Source: Spirochaetales bacterium
GTDB taxonomy: Bacteria; Spirochaetota; Spirochaetia; DSM-2461
Assembly: GCA_022360655.1 (NCBI GenBank)
Contig: JAKSCK010000243.1
Location: 1 to 53,793 of the forward strand
Direction of reading: 5' to 3'
Length of the DNA stretch: 53,793 nucleotides
Shown: in pieces, positions 43,194 to 51,754 of the stretch
How positions within the stretch are numbered: position 1 is the first letter of the stretch
How the letters are laid out: each line of letters opens with the position of its first letter
The notes under the pieces: model-generated
The model's input: only the letters and a program-made list of their open reading frames with translations
The model's database searches: none
Told to the model about the DNA's origin: nothing
Program-made: the position numbers and the translations under genes

Positions 43194-44981
43194 ATGGCAA
43201 CACAGGTCTACGATGAGAGTAAAATCCAAACCCTCAGTCCCCTCGAGCACATTCGTCTGAGAAGCGGTATGTACATTGGCCGTTTGGGAGATGGCTCGAA
43301 TGCGGATGATGGTATCTATATCTTATTAAAAGAGGTGGTGGATAACGCCATTGACGAATTCATCATGGGCTTTGGCAAGAGGATTGATGTCAAACGAAAG
43401 GATGGCACCATTGCCTGCCGGGATTATGGTCGTGGCATTCCCCTGGGAAAACTGGTGGAATGTGTGAGCATCATCAACACCGGTGCCAAGTACAATGATG
43501 AAGTGTTTCAGTTTTCCGTAGGGCTCAATGGTGTGGGGACCAAGGCCGTGAATGCCCTCTCCTCCCATTTTCTTGTTCGATCCTACAGAGACAACAAATA
43601 CAGAGAAATCACCTTCAGCCGGGGGAAGCTCTTGAAGGAGCGAAAAGGCGCCTGTGAAGGGAAGGCCGATGGCTGTTATTTTGAGTTCACCCCCGATCCA
43701 GATATTTTCCCCGAGTATGATTTTGTGGATGAGTTCATTGAGAAACGGATGTGGAATTACGCTTACCTCAACCGAAATCTCAAACTGTACTACAACGGCC
43801 AAAAATTTGAATCCAAAAAAGGCCTCCATGATCTTCTCACCAAAGAAGTGGGGGAGGAAGTGGTGTACCCCATGGTTTACCATGCCGGGGAAAAGTTTGA
43901 GATGGCCTTCACCCACACCGCATCCTATGGAGAAACGCATTTTTCCTTTGTGAATGGTCAGTTCACCTCGGATGGAGGAACGCATCTGAGTGCCTTCCGG
44001 GAGGGGATGCTCAAAGGGGTGAATGAGTTCACCAAAAAAAACTACTCTGGAACCGACGTGCGCGAAGGTGTGGTGGGCGCCATCGCCGTTAAGGTCAAGG
44101 ATCCAGTCTTTGAAAGCCAAACCAAGAACAAACTGGGTAATACAGAAGTGCGCTCTTGGATCATCAATGAAGTCAAAGCGGCCGTGGTGGATTATCTCCA
44201 CAAAAATCCAGAATCTGCCAAGAATCTGGAAAACAAAATCATCAACAATGAGAAGCTGCGCAAAGAATTGGCCGCTGTGAAGAAAGAGGCCAAAGCCGCC
44301 GCAAAAAAAATCTCTCTGAACATCCCCAAGTTAAAAGACTGCAAATTCCACCGGGGAGATAAGCGGGGAGATGAAACCACCATATTCATCACCGAGGGAC
44401 AGTCGGCCACCGGTTCCATGGTGAGCTGCCGGGATGTGTACACTCAGGCCATTTACTCCCTGAGAGGAAAGCCTTGGAACAGCTTTGGTAAGGGGAAGGC
44501 CGCCATCTACAAAAATGAAGAACTCTTCAATCTGATGATGGCCTTGGGTATTGAGAATGATATTGATAATTTGCGCTATGAACGCATTGTGATCGCCACC
44601 GATGCCGATACCGATGGTTTTCATATTCGCAACCTCATCCTCACCTTCTTCCTCAATTACTTTGAAGAACTGGTGGTGGGGGGCCATGTCTTTATACTGG
44701 AAACCCCACTGTTCCGTGTTCGGAACAAGAAAGAAACCCGTTACTGCTATTCGGAAAGGGAACGGGATGCCGCCATGGCCGCCATTCGTGGTCCAGAGGT
44801 GACCCGGTTTAAGGGATTGGGAGAGATCAGCCCTCAAGAATTTGGTCAGTTTATAGGGGAAGAAATGCGCATTGTTCCCGTGAGCATTGATTCCATGAAA
44901 AGCATTCCAGAAACCCTGGCCTTTTACATGGGGAAGAACACTCCCCAGCGGCGTCAGTACATCATGGAGAACCTGGTTTAA
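43194..44981 (+). CDS. parE: DNA topoisomerase IV subunit B (ParE/GyrB-type)
   Basis: The 595-residue subunit hydrolyses ATP to drive DNA strand passage. The GHKL ATPase shows VVDNAIDEF and CRDYGRGIPLG with GLNGVGTKAVNAL. The TOPRIM domain has TEGQSATGS (Glu401) and DADTDGFHIR (Asp470, 472, 474). EGQSA in place of EGDSA and the SLRGKPWNSFGKG loop are lineage-specific forms also seen in spirochaete/Bacteroidetes-type ParE. It overlaps parC by 1 nt. Whether the pair is topoisomerase IV or gyrase is inferred: a short ParC-like A subunit favours topoisomerase IV. Confidence 0.92.
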   Translation: MATQVYDESKIQTLSPLEHIRLRSGMYIGRLGDGSNADDGIYILLKEVVDNAIDEFIMGFGKRIDVKRKDGTIACRDYGRGIPLGKLVECVSIINTGAKYNDEVFQFSVGLNGVGTKAVNALSSHFLVRSYRDNKYREITFSRGKLLKERKGACEGKADGCYFEFTPDPDIFPEYDFVDEFIEKRMWNYAYLNRNLKLYYNGQKFESKKGLHDLLTKEVGEEVVYPMVYHAGEKFEMAFTHTASYGETHFSFVNGQFTSDGGTHLSAFREGMLKGVNEFTKKNYSGTDVREGVVGAIAVKVKDPVFESQTKNKLGNTEVRSWIINEVKAAVVDYLHKNPESAKNLENKIINNEKLRKELAAVKKEAKAAAKKISLNIPKLKDCKFHRGDKRGDETTIFITEGQSATGSMVSCRDVYTQAIYSLRGKPWNSFGKGKAAIYKNEELFNLMMALGIENDIDNLRYERIVIATDADTDGFHIRNLILTFFLNYFEELVVGGHVFILETPLFRVRNKKETRYCYSERERDAAMAAIRGPEVTRFKGLGEISPQEFGQFIGEEMRIVPVSIDSMKSIPETLAFYMGKNTPQRRQYIMENLV

Positions 44982-46912
44982 TGGCCTACGTCAAAAAACT
45001 CTTCAACGAAAACTTTCTCGAATACGCCTCCTATGTCATCAAGGAACGGGCCATCCCTCATCTGGATGACGGACTCAAACCCGTTCAGCGGCGCATCCTT
45101 CAATCCCTCTTTGATGTGGATGATGGAAAGTTTAATAAGGTGGCCAATGTGGTGGGGCATGCCATGCAGTATCATCCCCATGGCGACTCCTCCATCTACG
45201 AAGCTCTGGTGAATCTGGCCAATAAAGAACTCTTTATTGATAAACAGGGAAACTTTGGGAACACCCTCACTGGTGACCCCGCTTCGGCCGCACGATACAT
45301 CGAATGCCGCCTGCTTCCTCTGGCCAAAGAAGTGCTTCACGGTCCAGAAATCACCGATTTTGTGGATTCCTATGATGGCCGCCGCAAAGAGCCCATCACC
45401 CTGCCTGCCAAAATCCCCATGCCCCTGATTCTGGGAGCAGAAGGCATTGCTGTGGGGATGTCCACCAAAATGCTTCCTCACAACTTTGTGGAAGTGATTG
45501 AAGCCGAACAGGCTTGCTTGCGGGGAGAAGAATTCATCCTTTATCCCGATGTCCCCTCTGGGGGCACCATGGATGTGTCGGACTACAATCAAGGCAACGG
45601 AAAGGTTTTGAGTCGAGCCCTTCTGGATTCCACCGATCCCAAGCGCATCCTCATCCGGGAGCTGCCCTATGGGGTCACCACAGAGAATCTCATTGCCTCC
45701 ATTGAGAACGCGGCTCGGTCCAACAAAATCAAAATCGGGGCCATCACGGACTACACCACAGATCAGGTGGAAATTGAAATCAAACTTCCCCGGGGCGTGC
45801 ATACAGAGGACGTCTTGGATGGCCTCTATGCCTTTACCGACTGTGAAGTGAGCATCTCGGTGAACATGCTCATGATTGTCCAGGACAAACCCCAAGTCCT
45901 CACCGTTCCAGAAGTCATTGAGCATCATGCCTCTCGTCTTGTGAAACTCCTGGAAAAAGAACTTCTTCTAGAAAAAGGGCATCTCTTGGATAAAATCCAT
46001 GCCCGTACCCTGGAAAAAATCTTTATTGTGGAAAAAATCTACAAGCGGATTGAGCCCATCAAAACCGTGGATGGCATCTACCGCACAGTTCACAAAGGGT
46101 TTGAACCCTTTGAGGAAGAGCTGCTCCGTCAGGTCATCGATGATGATGTGGAACGCCTCCTCAAAATTCCCATCCGCCGCATCAGTCAGTTTGACATCAG
46201 CCGCATGGAAGATGAAATTCGCGAACTGGAAAACCGTCTGGCCGAAGTGGAGCATCACCTCAAGCATCTGGTGGAATACTCCCTGTCCTTCCTGGATGGA
46301 ATCCTAGAAAAATACAAATCCCGCTATCCCCGGCGCAGCAAGCTCGTCTCTCTGCGCAAAGTGGACATCCGCGATGCTGCCCAGAAGAATCTCAAGGTGA
46401 AATACAATCCAGACACCGGCTATTTGGGCTATGAAGTTTCCGGTGGACGTGTGCTCTTTGACGCCTCCGTCTATGACCGGGTCATCTACATCAAAAAAGA
46501 TGCCAGCTATCTGGTCACGGATGTCCCGGATAAACTCTTTGTGGGCAAAGGAATGCTTTATGCAGGATTGGCCGATAAAGAAACCTGTGATGAGGTGGTG
46601 TTCTCTCTGGTTTACCGGAATACAGAGAACAATTATCCCTACATCAAGCGCTGTCGAATCACCCAATACATTCTGAACCGGGTGTACAGCCTGGTTCCTG
46701 AAGGCGGGAAAATCATCCGTCTCACCACCAAAACCGATGTTGCAGCTGTGGTGGATTTCAAACAAAAGAGTCTTCTGGCCGGTTCCGACCAATTCCCTGT
46801 TGAGGATTACCTCATCAAGGGAGTCAAAGCCCGGGGGGTGCGCATCAAACCCAAAGAGTTCACCTCCGCCCGGTTTGTGAGCGTCAAAACCCTGGAAAAG
46901 AAAGAAGTCTAA
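44981..46912 (+). CDS. parC: DNA topoisomerase IV subunit A (ParC/GyrA-type)
   Basis: The 643-residue subunit cleaves and rejoins DNA. Catalytic Tyr106 lies in SAARYIECRLL, and the DNA-gate motif HPHGDSSIY is at 65-73, with the quinolone-region Ser/Glu pair (DSSIYEAL) present. A coiled-coil region follows (FDISRMEDEIRELENRLAEV). The C-terminal blades are short compared with GyrA, and no GyrA-box is obvious, consistent with a ParC that does not wrap DNA. Its ATG overlaps the parE stop by one base. Confidence 0.92.
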   Translation: MAYVKKLFNENFLEYASYVIKERAIPHLDDGLKPVQRRILQSLFDVDDGKFNKVANVVGHAMQYHPHGDSSIYEALVNLANKELFIDKQGNFGNTLTGDPASAARYIECRLLPLAKEVLHGPEITDFVDSYDGRRKEPITLPAKIPMPLILGAEGIAVGMSTKMLPHNFVEVIEAEQACLRGEEFILYPDVPSGGTMDVSDYNQGNGKVLSRALLDSTDPKRILIRELPYGVTTENLIASIENAARSNKIKIGAITDYTTDQVEIEIKLPRGVHTEDVLDGLYAFTDCEVSISVNMLMIVQDKPQVLTVPEVIEHHASRLVKLLEKELLLEKGHLLDKIHARTLEKIFIVEKIYKRIEPIKTVDGIYRTVHKGFEPFEEELLRQVIDDDVERLLKIPIRRISQFDISRMEDEIRELENRLAEVEHHLKHLVEYSLSFLDGILEKYKSRYPRRSKLVSLRKVDIRDAAQKNLKVKYNPDTGYLGYEVSGGRVLFDASVYDRVIYIKKDASYLVTDVPDKLFVGKGMLYAGLADKETCDEVVFSLVYRNTENNYPYIKRCRITQYILNRVYSLVPEGGKIIRLTTKTDVAAVVDFKQKSLLAGSDQFPVEDYLIKGVKARGVRIKPKEFTSARFVSVKTLEKKEV

Positions 46913-46929
46913 ATTCCTGTTTTAGATCG

Positions 46930-46953
46930 ACCCCGGCGTGGGAACGCCGGGGT
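46930..46953. terminator. GATCGACCCCGGCGT hairpin after parC
   Basis: ACCCCGGCGT (46930-46939) and ACGCCGGGGT (46944-46953) with loop GGGA form a perfect 10-bp stem, 18 nt after parC. It shares the GATCGACCCCGGC lead with the hairpins at 17163 and 43043 and has no plus-strand T-tail. Confidence 0.65.
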
Positions 46954-47039
46954 GCCCCCAAGGATTCTGTAAAATTGCACCCGCACATTTTCTCTCATTG
47001 CTTCCCCGCGCCCATCGCTTCGATGTACACTAGAACTAT

Positions 47040-47930
47040 ATGAGCCAATTTTCTCCCCCCCGCATCATGGGCATAGTCAATTGCACTCCAGACTCTTTTT
47101 ATGCCAATAGTCGCCGTTTGAATGAGGAACAAGCCCTTGAAACGGCCCTAGACATGGTGAAATCTGGGGCGGATATCCTGGACATTGGAGGCGAATCCAC
47201 CCGGCCTGGTGCACCTGCTGTCAATGCAGAAGAGCAAATCCAACGCATTGTACCTGTGATTCAGAAAATTCGTCAGAATTCTTTGATTCCCATTTCCGTG
47301 GACACGCGATTGGCCTCCGTTGCTCAGGCCGCATTGGATGCTGGAGCCACCATGGTGAATGACATCAGTGCCCTGGAAGGTGATGAGGCCATGGGGCCGC
47401 TTGTGGCCCAGCGCCAGGTTCCCATTGTTCTCATGCACATGCAGGGGATTCCAGAAACCATGCAGAACAATCCCCATTATCACAATGTGGTGCAGGATGT
47501 TTGCCAGGGCTTGCAAAAAGCCGTGGATAGGGCCTTGGCCTATGGGATTCACCAAGAGAACATCATTCTTGATCCCGGTATTGGATTTGGGAAACGGCAG
47601 CAGGACAATGCTGCCCTCTTGGCTCATCTTTCAAAACTGCGTCTTTCCAATCTTCCCCTCTTGGTGGGCCTCAGCCGAAAATCCTTTTTGGGAGCCGTTT
47701 TGGCCGCGGATCAGGTGAGGTTGGAGGAGGGCCGTCCATCGCTCTATACCTCAGAGGGTGAGCTTCGACACTCTCTTCAGGCTCCGCCCCCTCCTGAAGA
47801 CCGGGGTGATGCCACCTTGGCAGCCCATGCTTGGTGTCTTCAAGCCAACGTGGACATCCTACGGGTGCATGATGTGAAACAAACCCGCCAACTTCTTGCC
47901 ATTTGGGAGGCCATTGCATGGGCTTCTTAA
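47040..47930 (+). CDS. folP: Dihydropteroate synthase
   Basis: The 296-residue cytoplasmic enzyme joins dihydropterin pyrophosphate with p-aminobenzoate in folate synthesis and is the sulfonamide target. Motifs are PRIMGIVNCTPDSFY (8-22), DILDIGGESTRPGA, MVNDISAL, LDPGIGFGK and the C-terminal RVHDVKQTRQL. The loop around 225-255 (EEGRPSLYTSEGELRHS) is longer than usual. No Shine-Dalgarno is visible before the ATG, so it may be translated from a short or leaderless mRNA. It is the first of a closely overlapping cluster. Confidence 0.93.
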   Translation: MSQFSPPRIMGIVNCTPDSFYANSRRLNEEQALETALDMVKSGADILDIGGESTRPGAPAVNAEEQIQRIVPVIQKIRQNSLIPISVDTRLASVAQAALDAGATMVNDISALEGDEAMGPLVAQRQVPIVLMHMQGIPETMQNNPHYHNVVQDVCQGLQKAVDRALAYGIHQENIILDPGIGFGKRQQDNAALLAHLSKLRLSNLPLLVGLSRKSFLGAVLAADQVRLEEGRPSLYTSEGELRHSLQAPPPPEDRGDATLAAHAWCLQANVDILRVHDVKQTRQLLAIWEAIAWAS

Positions 47931-48715
47931 CAGAAATCCCCTTTCTGAATGACTATGTTCTTCCAGTCATTGACATTGCGCTCTTGGCCTTTCTTCTCTA
48001 CAAAATTTACGAAATCTTAGAAGAAACCCGGGCCATTCAGCTCCTGCGGGGGGGGATTGTTCTGGCTTTGGTGTATGCCGCCGCCTGGTTGCTTCGTCTT
48101 TCCACGTTGCTGTGGATATTGGAAATGATTGCCCCAGGACTCTTTATTGGAGTGGCCATTGTTTTTCAACCAGAGTTACGCAATATCTTTGCCCGCATTG
48201 GTCAAAGGGAAATCTTCCGGGGGAAAATCCGTCAAAAACCTTTTCAGGTAGAAACGGTCTTAAATGCGGCAGAAGTGCTTTCTGAGAGACGCCGTGGAGC
48301 TCTGGTGGTGTTTGCACGAAAAGTGGGGCTAAAAAATCTTGTGGATACGGGAACCCGCTTGGATTCGGAACTTTCCTCCGCTTTGATTCTCACCATCTTT
48401 GGGCATGATGGCCCTCTTCATGATGGTGCGCTCATCATACAATCCGGTCGGCTCATGGCCGCTGGGTGTTTTTTGCCCCTTTCGAATCAGCCGGATATTC
48501 GCCGGAGTTTTGGAACACGGCATCGGGCCGCCCTGGGCACCGCGGAGGAAACCGACGCGGTCGTTCTTGCGGTTTCAGAAGAAACAGGAGCCCTCTCATT
48601 GGCCTATGATGGCAACATCTTTTATGACTTAGAAGAGGAGGATGTGCGTCGCCGTCTTCATGATCTTCTGGGACTTTCCCCCACGGAAGGAAATGATGGA
48701 GGCAATACCCCATGA
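47918..48715 (+). CDS. cdaA: Diadenylate cyclase CdaA (c-di-AMP synthase)
   Basis: The 265-residue membrane enzyme makes c-di-AMP from two ATP. Three N-terminal membrane segments (about 15-90) precede the DisA_N domain with its catalytic motifs GPLHDGALII and GTRHRAALG (RHR). The ATG at 47918 has GGGAGG 8 nt upstream and overlaps the end of folP by 13 nt. The following ybbR gene encodes the usual partner (CdaR). The second messenger controls potassium/osmolyte transport and wall homeostasis in other bacteria. Confidence 0.95.
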   Translation: MGFLTEIPFLNDYVLPVIDIALLAFLLYKIYEILEETRAIQLLRGGIVLALVYAAAWLLRLSTLLWILEMIAPGLFIGVAIVFQPELRNIFARIGQREIFRGKIRQKPFQVETVLNAAEVLSERRRGALVVFARKVGLKNLVDTGTRLDSELSSALILTIFGHDGPLHDGALIIQSGRLMAAGCFLPLSNQPDIRRSFGTRHRAALGTAEETDAVVLAVSEETGALSLAYDGNIFYDLEEEDVRRRLHDLLGLSPTEGNDGGNTP

Positions 48716-49776
48716 GAAATGCATCTGTGTTTGCCCGCATCATGCACCGCTGGCCGGTAAAAGCCCTCTGCATTGCATTGGCCGGAGCCTTTTATCTCTT
48801 GTTCCGGGTGAATACCTTCACAGAGCGGGTGGTGACCGTTCCTTTGCAAGTCATAACCCCAGAAGGCTTTGTGGTGAGTTCGGAATATCCTGGAAGCATC
48901 AATCTCACCCTCCGGGGAGAAACACAAGAAATTGCCGGTGTGCTACCAGATGATATTGATGCCTTTGTGGATTTGTCCTCCTTTCCAGATCAGGGGGAAT
49001 ACCGTGTTCCCGTGGAATTTCGGAAAAAGGGGAGCGCCCTCCAACCAGAAGCTCTTGAACTTCGTTCAAGACCTCGAGAGGTTCAGCTGGCCATGGAGCG
49101 TCGGACGGTTCGCAGTCTCATTGTGCGTCCAGAACTTTCAGGTTTCCCCGCACTTGGATATGAATTGACTCAGTTCATTGTCTCACCTTCATCGGTTACA
49201 GCCGTGGGGCCTCAGAGCCAAATGACGGGACTCACGGAACTCAAAACAGAAATCATTGATTTGTCGGGACGGCGGGATGATTTCACAGTGAGCACCCGAT
49301 TGGTGCGTCCTTCTGGACAAATTGAACTCCCTGGCGGTGAGGTGGTGGAATTCAAAGGCGTGGTGGACGAAGCCGTGGTGATTCGAACCATTGCGGACCG
49401 GGAAGTTGTGGTTTTTGATCTTCCAGAAGGATTAAGCATTCAAAGTGAATTGCCTCGGGTGAGTCTCACTGTTCAGGGGAGTCAGCTCACCGTGGAAGGG
49501 GCTCGTCCAGGAGACATGACCTTCTATGTGGATGGATCTTCCATTCGTCGACCAGGAACCTATGAACTTCCCCTCAAAATGGATATTCCTCCCGGCCTTG
49601 CTGTGCTTCAACTGGTGCCTCGGCGCGTTACGGTGACGGTGGTGAGGGAAAGCCTCACCATCCCGCAAACCTCCTCCACAGTCCCTGCTCCTGCTTCCGA
49701 TTTAGGTGTGGCGGTTCCTTTTGGTTCTGAGAACCTCCCAGCCTATGCCTCCGTAGGGGAGGGGGAGCCTTCATGA
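48712..49776 (+). CDS. ybbR: YbbR-domain protein (CdaR-like)
   Basis: The 354-residue protein has an N-terminal membrane anchor (about 17-32) and an extracytoplasmic part with repeated YbbR domains. Examples are TVPLQVITPEGFVV and LIVRPELSGFPALGYEL, then VVFDLPEGLSIQSELPRVSL. In other bacteria the linked YbbR protein CdaR modulates CdaA. The ATG overlaps the cdaA stop as ATGA. The C-terminal 25 residues are low-complexity (VPAPASDLGVAV). Confidence 0.87.
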   Translation: MRNASVFARIMHRWPVKALCIALAGAFYLLFRVNTFTERVVTVPLQVITPEGFVVSSEYPGSINLTLRGETQEIAGVLPDDIDAFVDLSSFPDQGEYRVPVEFRKKGSALQPEALELRSRPREVQLAMERRTVRSLIVRPELSGFPALGYELTQFIVSPSSVTAVGPQSQMTGLTELKTEIIDLSGRRDDFTVSTRLVRPSGQIELPGGEVVEFKGVVDEAVVIRTIADREVVVFDLPEGLSIQSELPRVSLTVQGSQLTVEGARPGDMTFYVDGSSIRRPGTYELPLKMDIPPGLAVLQLVPRRVTVTVVRESLTIPQTSSTVPAPASDLGVAVPFGSENLPAYASVGEGEPS

Positions 49777-50156
49777 TTGTGGGAACCGGAATTGATTTTG
49801 TCACCATCTCCCGTATGGCTCACTGGATTGATGATCCCCCCCTCTGTCAACGGTATTTTCATCCGAAGGAATTCGAACAAGCCCTGTCTCGGGGATCAGG
49901 TGCCTCACGATCCTTGGCTGCGCGATTTGCCGCCAAAGAGGCTTTTGTCAAAGCTTTGGGAACGGGGTTTAAAGGAATCCAACTGAAAGATATTTGGGTG
50001 GAAAATGAGGGTTCTGGACGTCCGCGACTGTTTGTTACGGGGACGGCTCAAAAGGCCATGGATTCCAGTGGGGCCACTCATATTCATGTGTCATTGGGGC
50101 ATGAAGGAGATTTTGCCCTGGCTCAGGTTATTCTAGAAGGGAGAGAGCATGGCTGA
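49773..50156 (+). CDS. acpS: Holo-[acyl-carrier-protein] synthase
   Basis: The 127-residue cytoplasmic enzyme transfers 4'-phosphopantetheine from CoA to ACP. It has the AcpS motifs GTGIDFVTISRM (4-15, with the Mg-binding Asp) and RFAAKEAFVKALGTG (52-66), and ends with HVSLGHEGDFALA. Start overlaps the ybbR stop as ATGA, and its own end overlaps the next gene by 8 nt. Confidence 0.93.
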   Translation: MIVGTGIDFVTISRMAHWIDDPPLCQRYFHPKEFEQALSRGSGASRSLAARFAAKEAFVKALGTGFKGIQLKDIWVENEGSGRPRLFVTGTAQKAMDSSGATHIHVSLGHEGDFALAQVILEGREHG

Positions 50157-51003
50157 AGCACGCATCACCTTTCGGGGGAAAAAAGATCTCACCTGTCCTG
50201 TGTGTCGCAATCGTTTTCGGAAAGAGGAATTGTTGACCGGGGGAGGGCGGATGAATGCCGGTGATCTCACCGATGAACTCCACCGCGTGTATCTCCCCAC
50301 CCAAAAGTATGGAGAGGTTCGCCCTCTTCTGTACCCAGTTACTGTTTGCCCCCAATGCTGGTATGCGGCCTACCCTCGGAATTTTGATACTCTTGATGGG
50401 GAGGCCAGGGATGCTTTGGATCGGGACATTGGAACACGGAAATCCATGCTCAGACCCATCTTTCCCGAATTGGATTTTGACCGGGACCGTGGCTTAGCGG
50501 AGGGTTGTGCATCTTATGTTCTTGCTGCTCTCTGTTATGAGCACCGACCATTGTCGGATACCCCCACGTTTTTTCGAGCCCTGTCATTTTTAAGAGCAGG
50601 GTGGTTGGCTGCCGATTTGCACAAGGCCATGCCTTCCGATAACTATGATTATCTTTCCGCCATTTTGCTTCGTAAGGCCTCCTTTTTCTATGGGGAAATC
50701 TTGGAGTGTGAACGCCGAGGTCTTGAACGGATTGAAGAGATTCCTTCCCATGGCCCGGATTTGGATAATAACTATGGTTTTGATGGAGTGCTCTATCTTG
50801 TGGGCGTTCTCCTGCTCAAATACGGTCAACGCGATGATCCCATGCGGCGAATGAATGCTTTGAAAGAGGCACGGGCTGCGGTTTCCCGGATTGTGGGCAT
50901 GGGGCAATCTTCCCGTTCCAAGCCTTCTGTGCTCCTGGATCGTTCCCGAGAACTGCATAAAACCATCAAACAGGAATTGGAGCTTCTCGATCCTCATGCG
51001 TAA
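50149..51003 (+). CDS. DUF2225 protein with zinc-finger-like N-terminus
   Basis: The 284-residue protein has two CxxC pairs: CPVCRNRF (about 15-22) and CPQCWYAAYPRNF (about 65-77), likely one zinc site. The rest is helical and TPR-like (FFRALSFLRAGWLAADLHKA, then MNALKEARAAVSRIV). DUF2225 proteins are common in spirochaetes and Firmicutes, and their function is not established. It overlaps acpS and truA by 8 nt each. Confidence 0.86.
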   Translation: MAEARITFRGKKDLTCPVCRNRFRKEELLTGGGRMNAGDLTDELHRVYLPTQKYGEVRPLLYPVTVCPQCWYAAYPRNFDTLDGEARDALDRDIGTRKSMLRPIFPELDFDRDRGLAEGCASYVLAALCYEHRPLSDTPTFFRALSFLRAGWLAADLHKAMPSDNYDYLSAILLRKASFFYGEILECERRGLERIEEIPSHGPDLDNNYGFDGVLYLVGVLLLKYGQRDDPMRRMNALKEARAAVSRIVGMGQSSRSKPSVLLDRSRELHKTIKQELELLDPHA

Positions 51004-51754
51004 CATCAAACTCACGGTGGCCTATGATGGCACCCATTTCTCTGGTTGGCAGGTTCAGAGTCGGGACCGCAGTGTTCAGGGTGATCTCGAAAAGGCACTC
51101 TCTAACCTCCATGGACGGCCCCTTGCTCTGACAGGAGCTGGACGAACCGACTCTGGGGTGCATGCCAGTGGCCAAGTGGCCAACTTTTACACCGATAAAG
51201 ACAACATTCCAGCGCATAAATTTCGAGAAGCTCTCAACAGCCAATTGGCTCAGGATGTGCGCGTTCTGGAAAGTCAGGAGGTTGCCGCCTCTTTTCATTC
51301 TCGTCGGGATGCTGTGGTGCGTCGTTATGAATATCGACTCTGGGCAGGCTCTCCCCCCCCTCCGCACGTGGCTCCCTATGTCTGGAAGCTTCGGAAAATG
51401 CCACCTTTGGCTCTCTTGGATTCCATGGCTGCAGAAATTGTGGGCATCCATGATTTTTCCACCTTTGCCGCTGCCCGAGATCCCAGTCCAAGTAAGGTTA
51501 GAGAAGTGTTTCAAGCCGCTTTCATTCCCCGGGGAGAAGAGGTGATTTTTCGTATCAGTGGAAATGCCTTTTTATGGCGAATGGTGCGCTCCCTTCTTGG
51601 GACCATAGTGGATTTGTCTCAACGGGGTGGCGATGCAGGGGACATGCGGGGCATACTGTCCTCTCGTGATCGCTTCAAGGCTGGCCCAACGGCCCCGCCC
51701 ACGGGATTGTTTTTAACGAAGGTGATGTATGGAGAAGATCGAGGCGTTCGTTGA
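50996..51754 (+). CDS. truA: tRNA pseudouridine(38-40) synthase
   Basis: The 252-residue enzyme isomerises uridines 38-40 in the anticodon arm of tRNAs. The catalytic Asp is in GAGRTDSGVHASGQVANF (about residues 44-61). Other TruA signatures are YDGTHFSGWQVQ near the N-terminus and MVRSLLGTIVDL near the end. I use the ATG at 50996; it overlaps the DUF2225 stop by 8 nt, and GGAG lies 13 nt upstream. Confidence 0.93.
   Translation: MRNIKLTVAYDGTHFSGWQVQSRDRSVQGDLEKALSNLHGRPLALTGAGRTDSGVHASGQVANFYTDKDNIPAHKFREALNSQLAQDVRVLESQEVAASFHSRRDAVVRRYEYRLWAGSPPPPHVAPYVWKLRKMPPLALLDSMAAEIVGIHDFSTFAAARDPSPSKVREVFQAAFIPRGEEVIFRISGNAFLWRMVRSLLGTIVDLSQRGGDAGDMRGILSSRDRFKAGPTAPPTGLFLTKVMYGEDRGVR

Noticed and set aside
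43326..44201. 291-residue minus-strand frame antisense to parE
   Set aside because: It lies entirely inside parE and shows no recognisable features.
44978..45928. 316-residue minus-strand frame antisense to parC
   Set aside because: It is a reflection of the parC codon usage and has no domain or ribosome-binding site.
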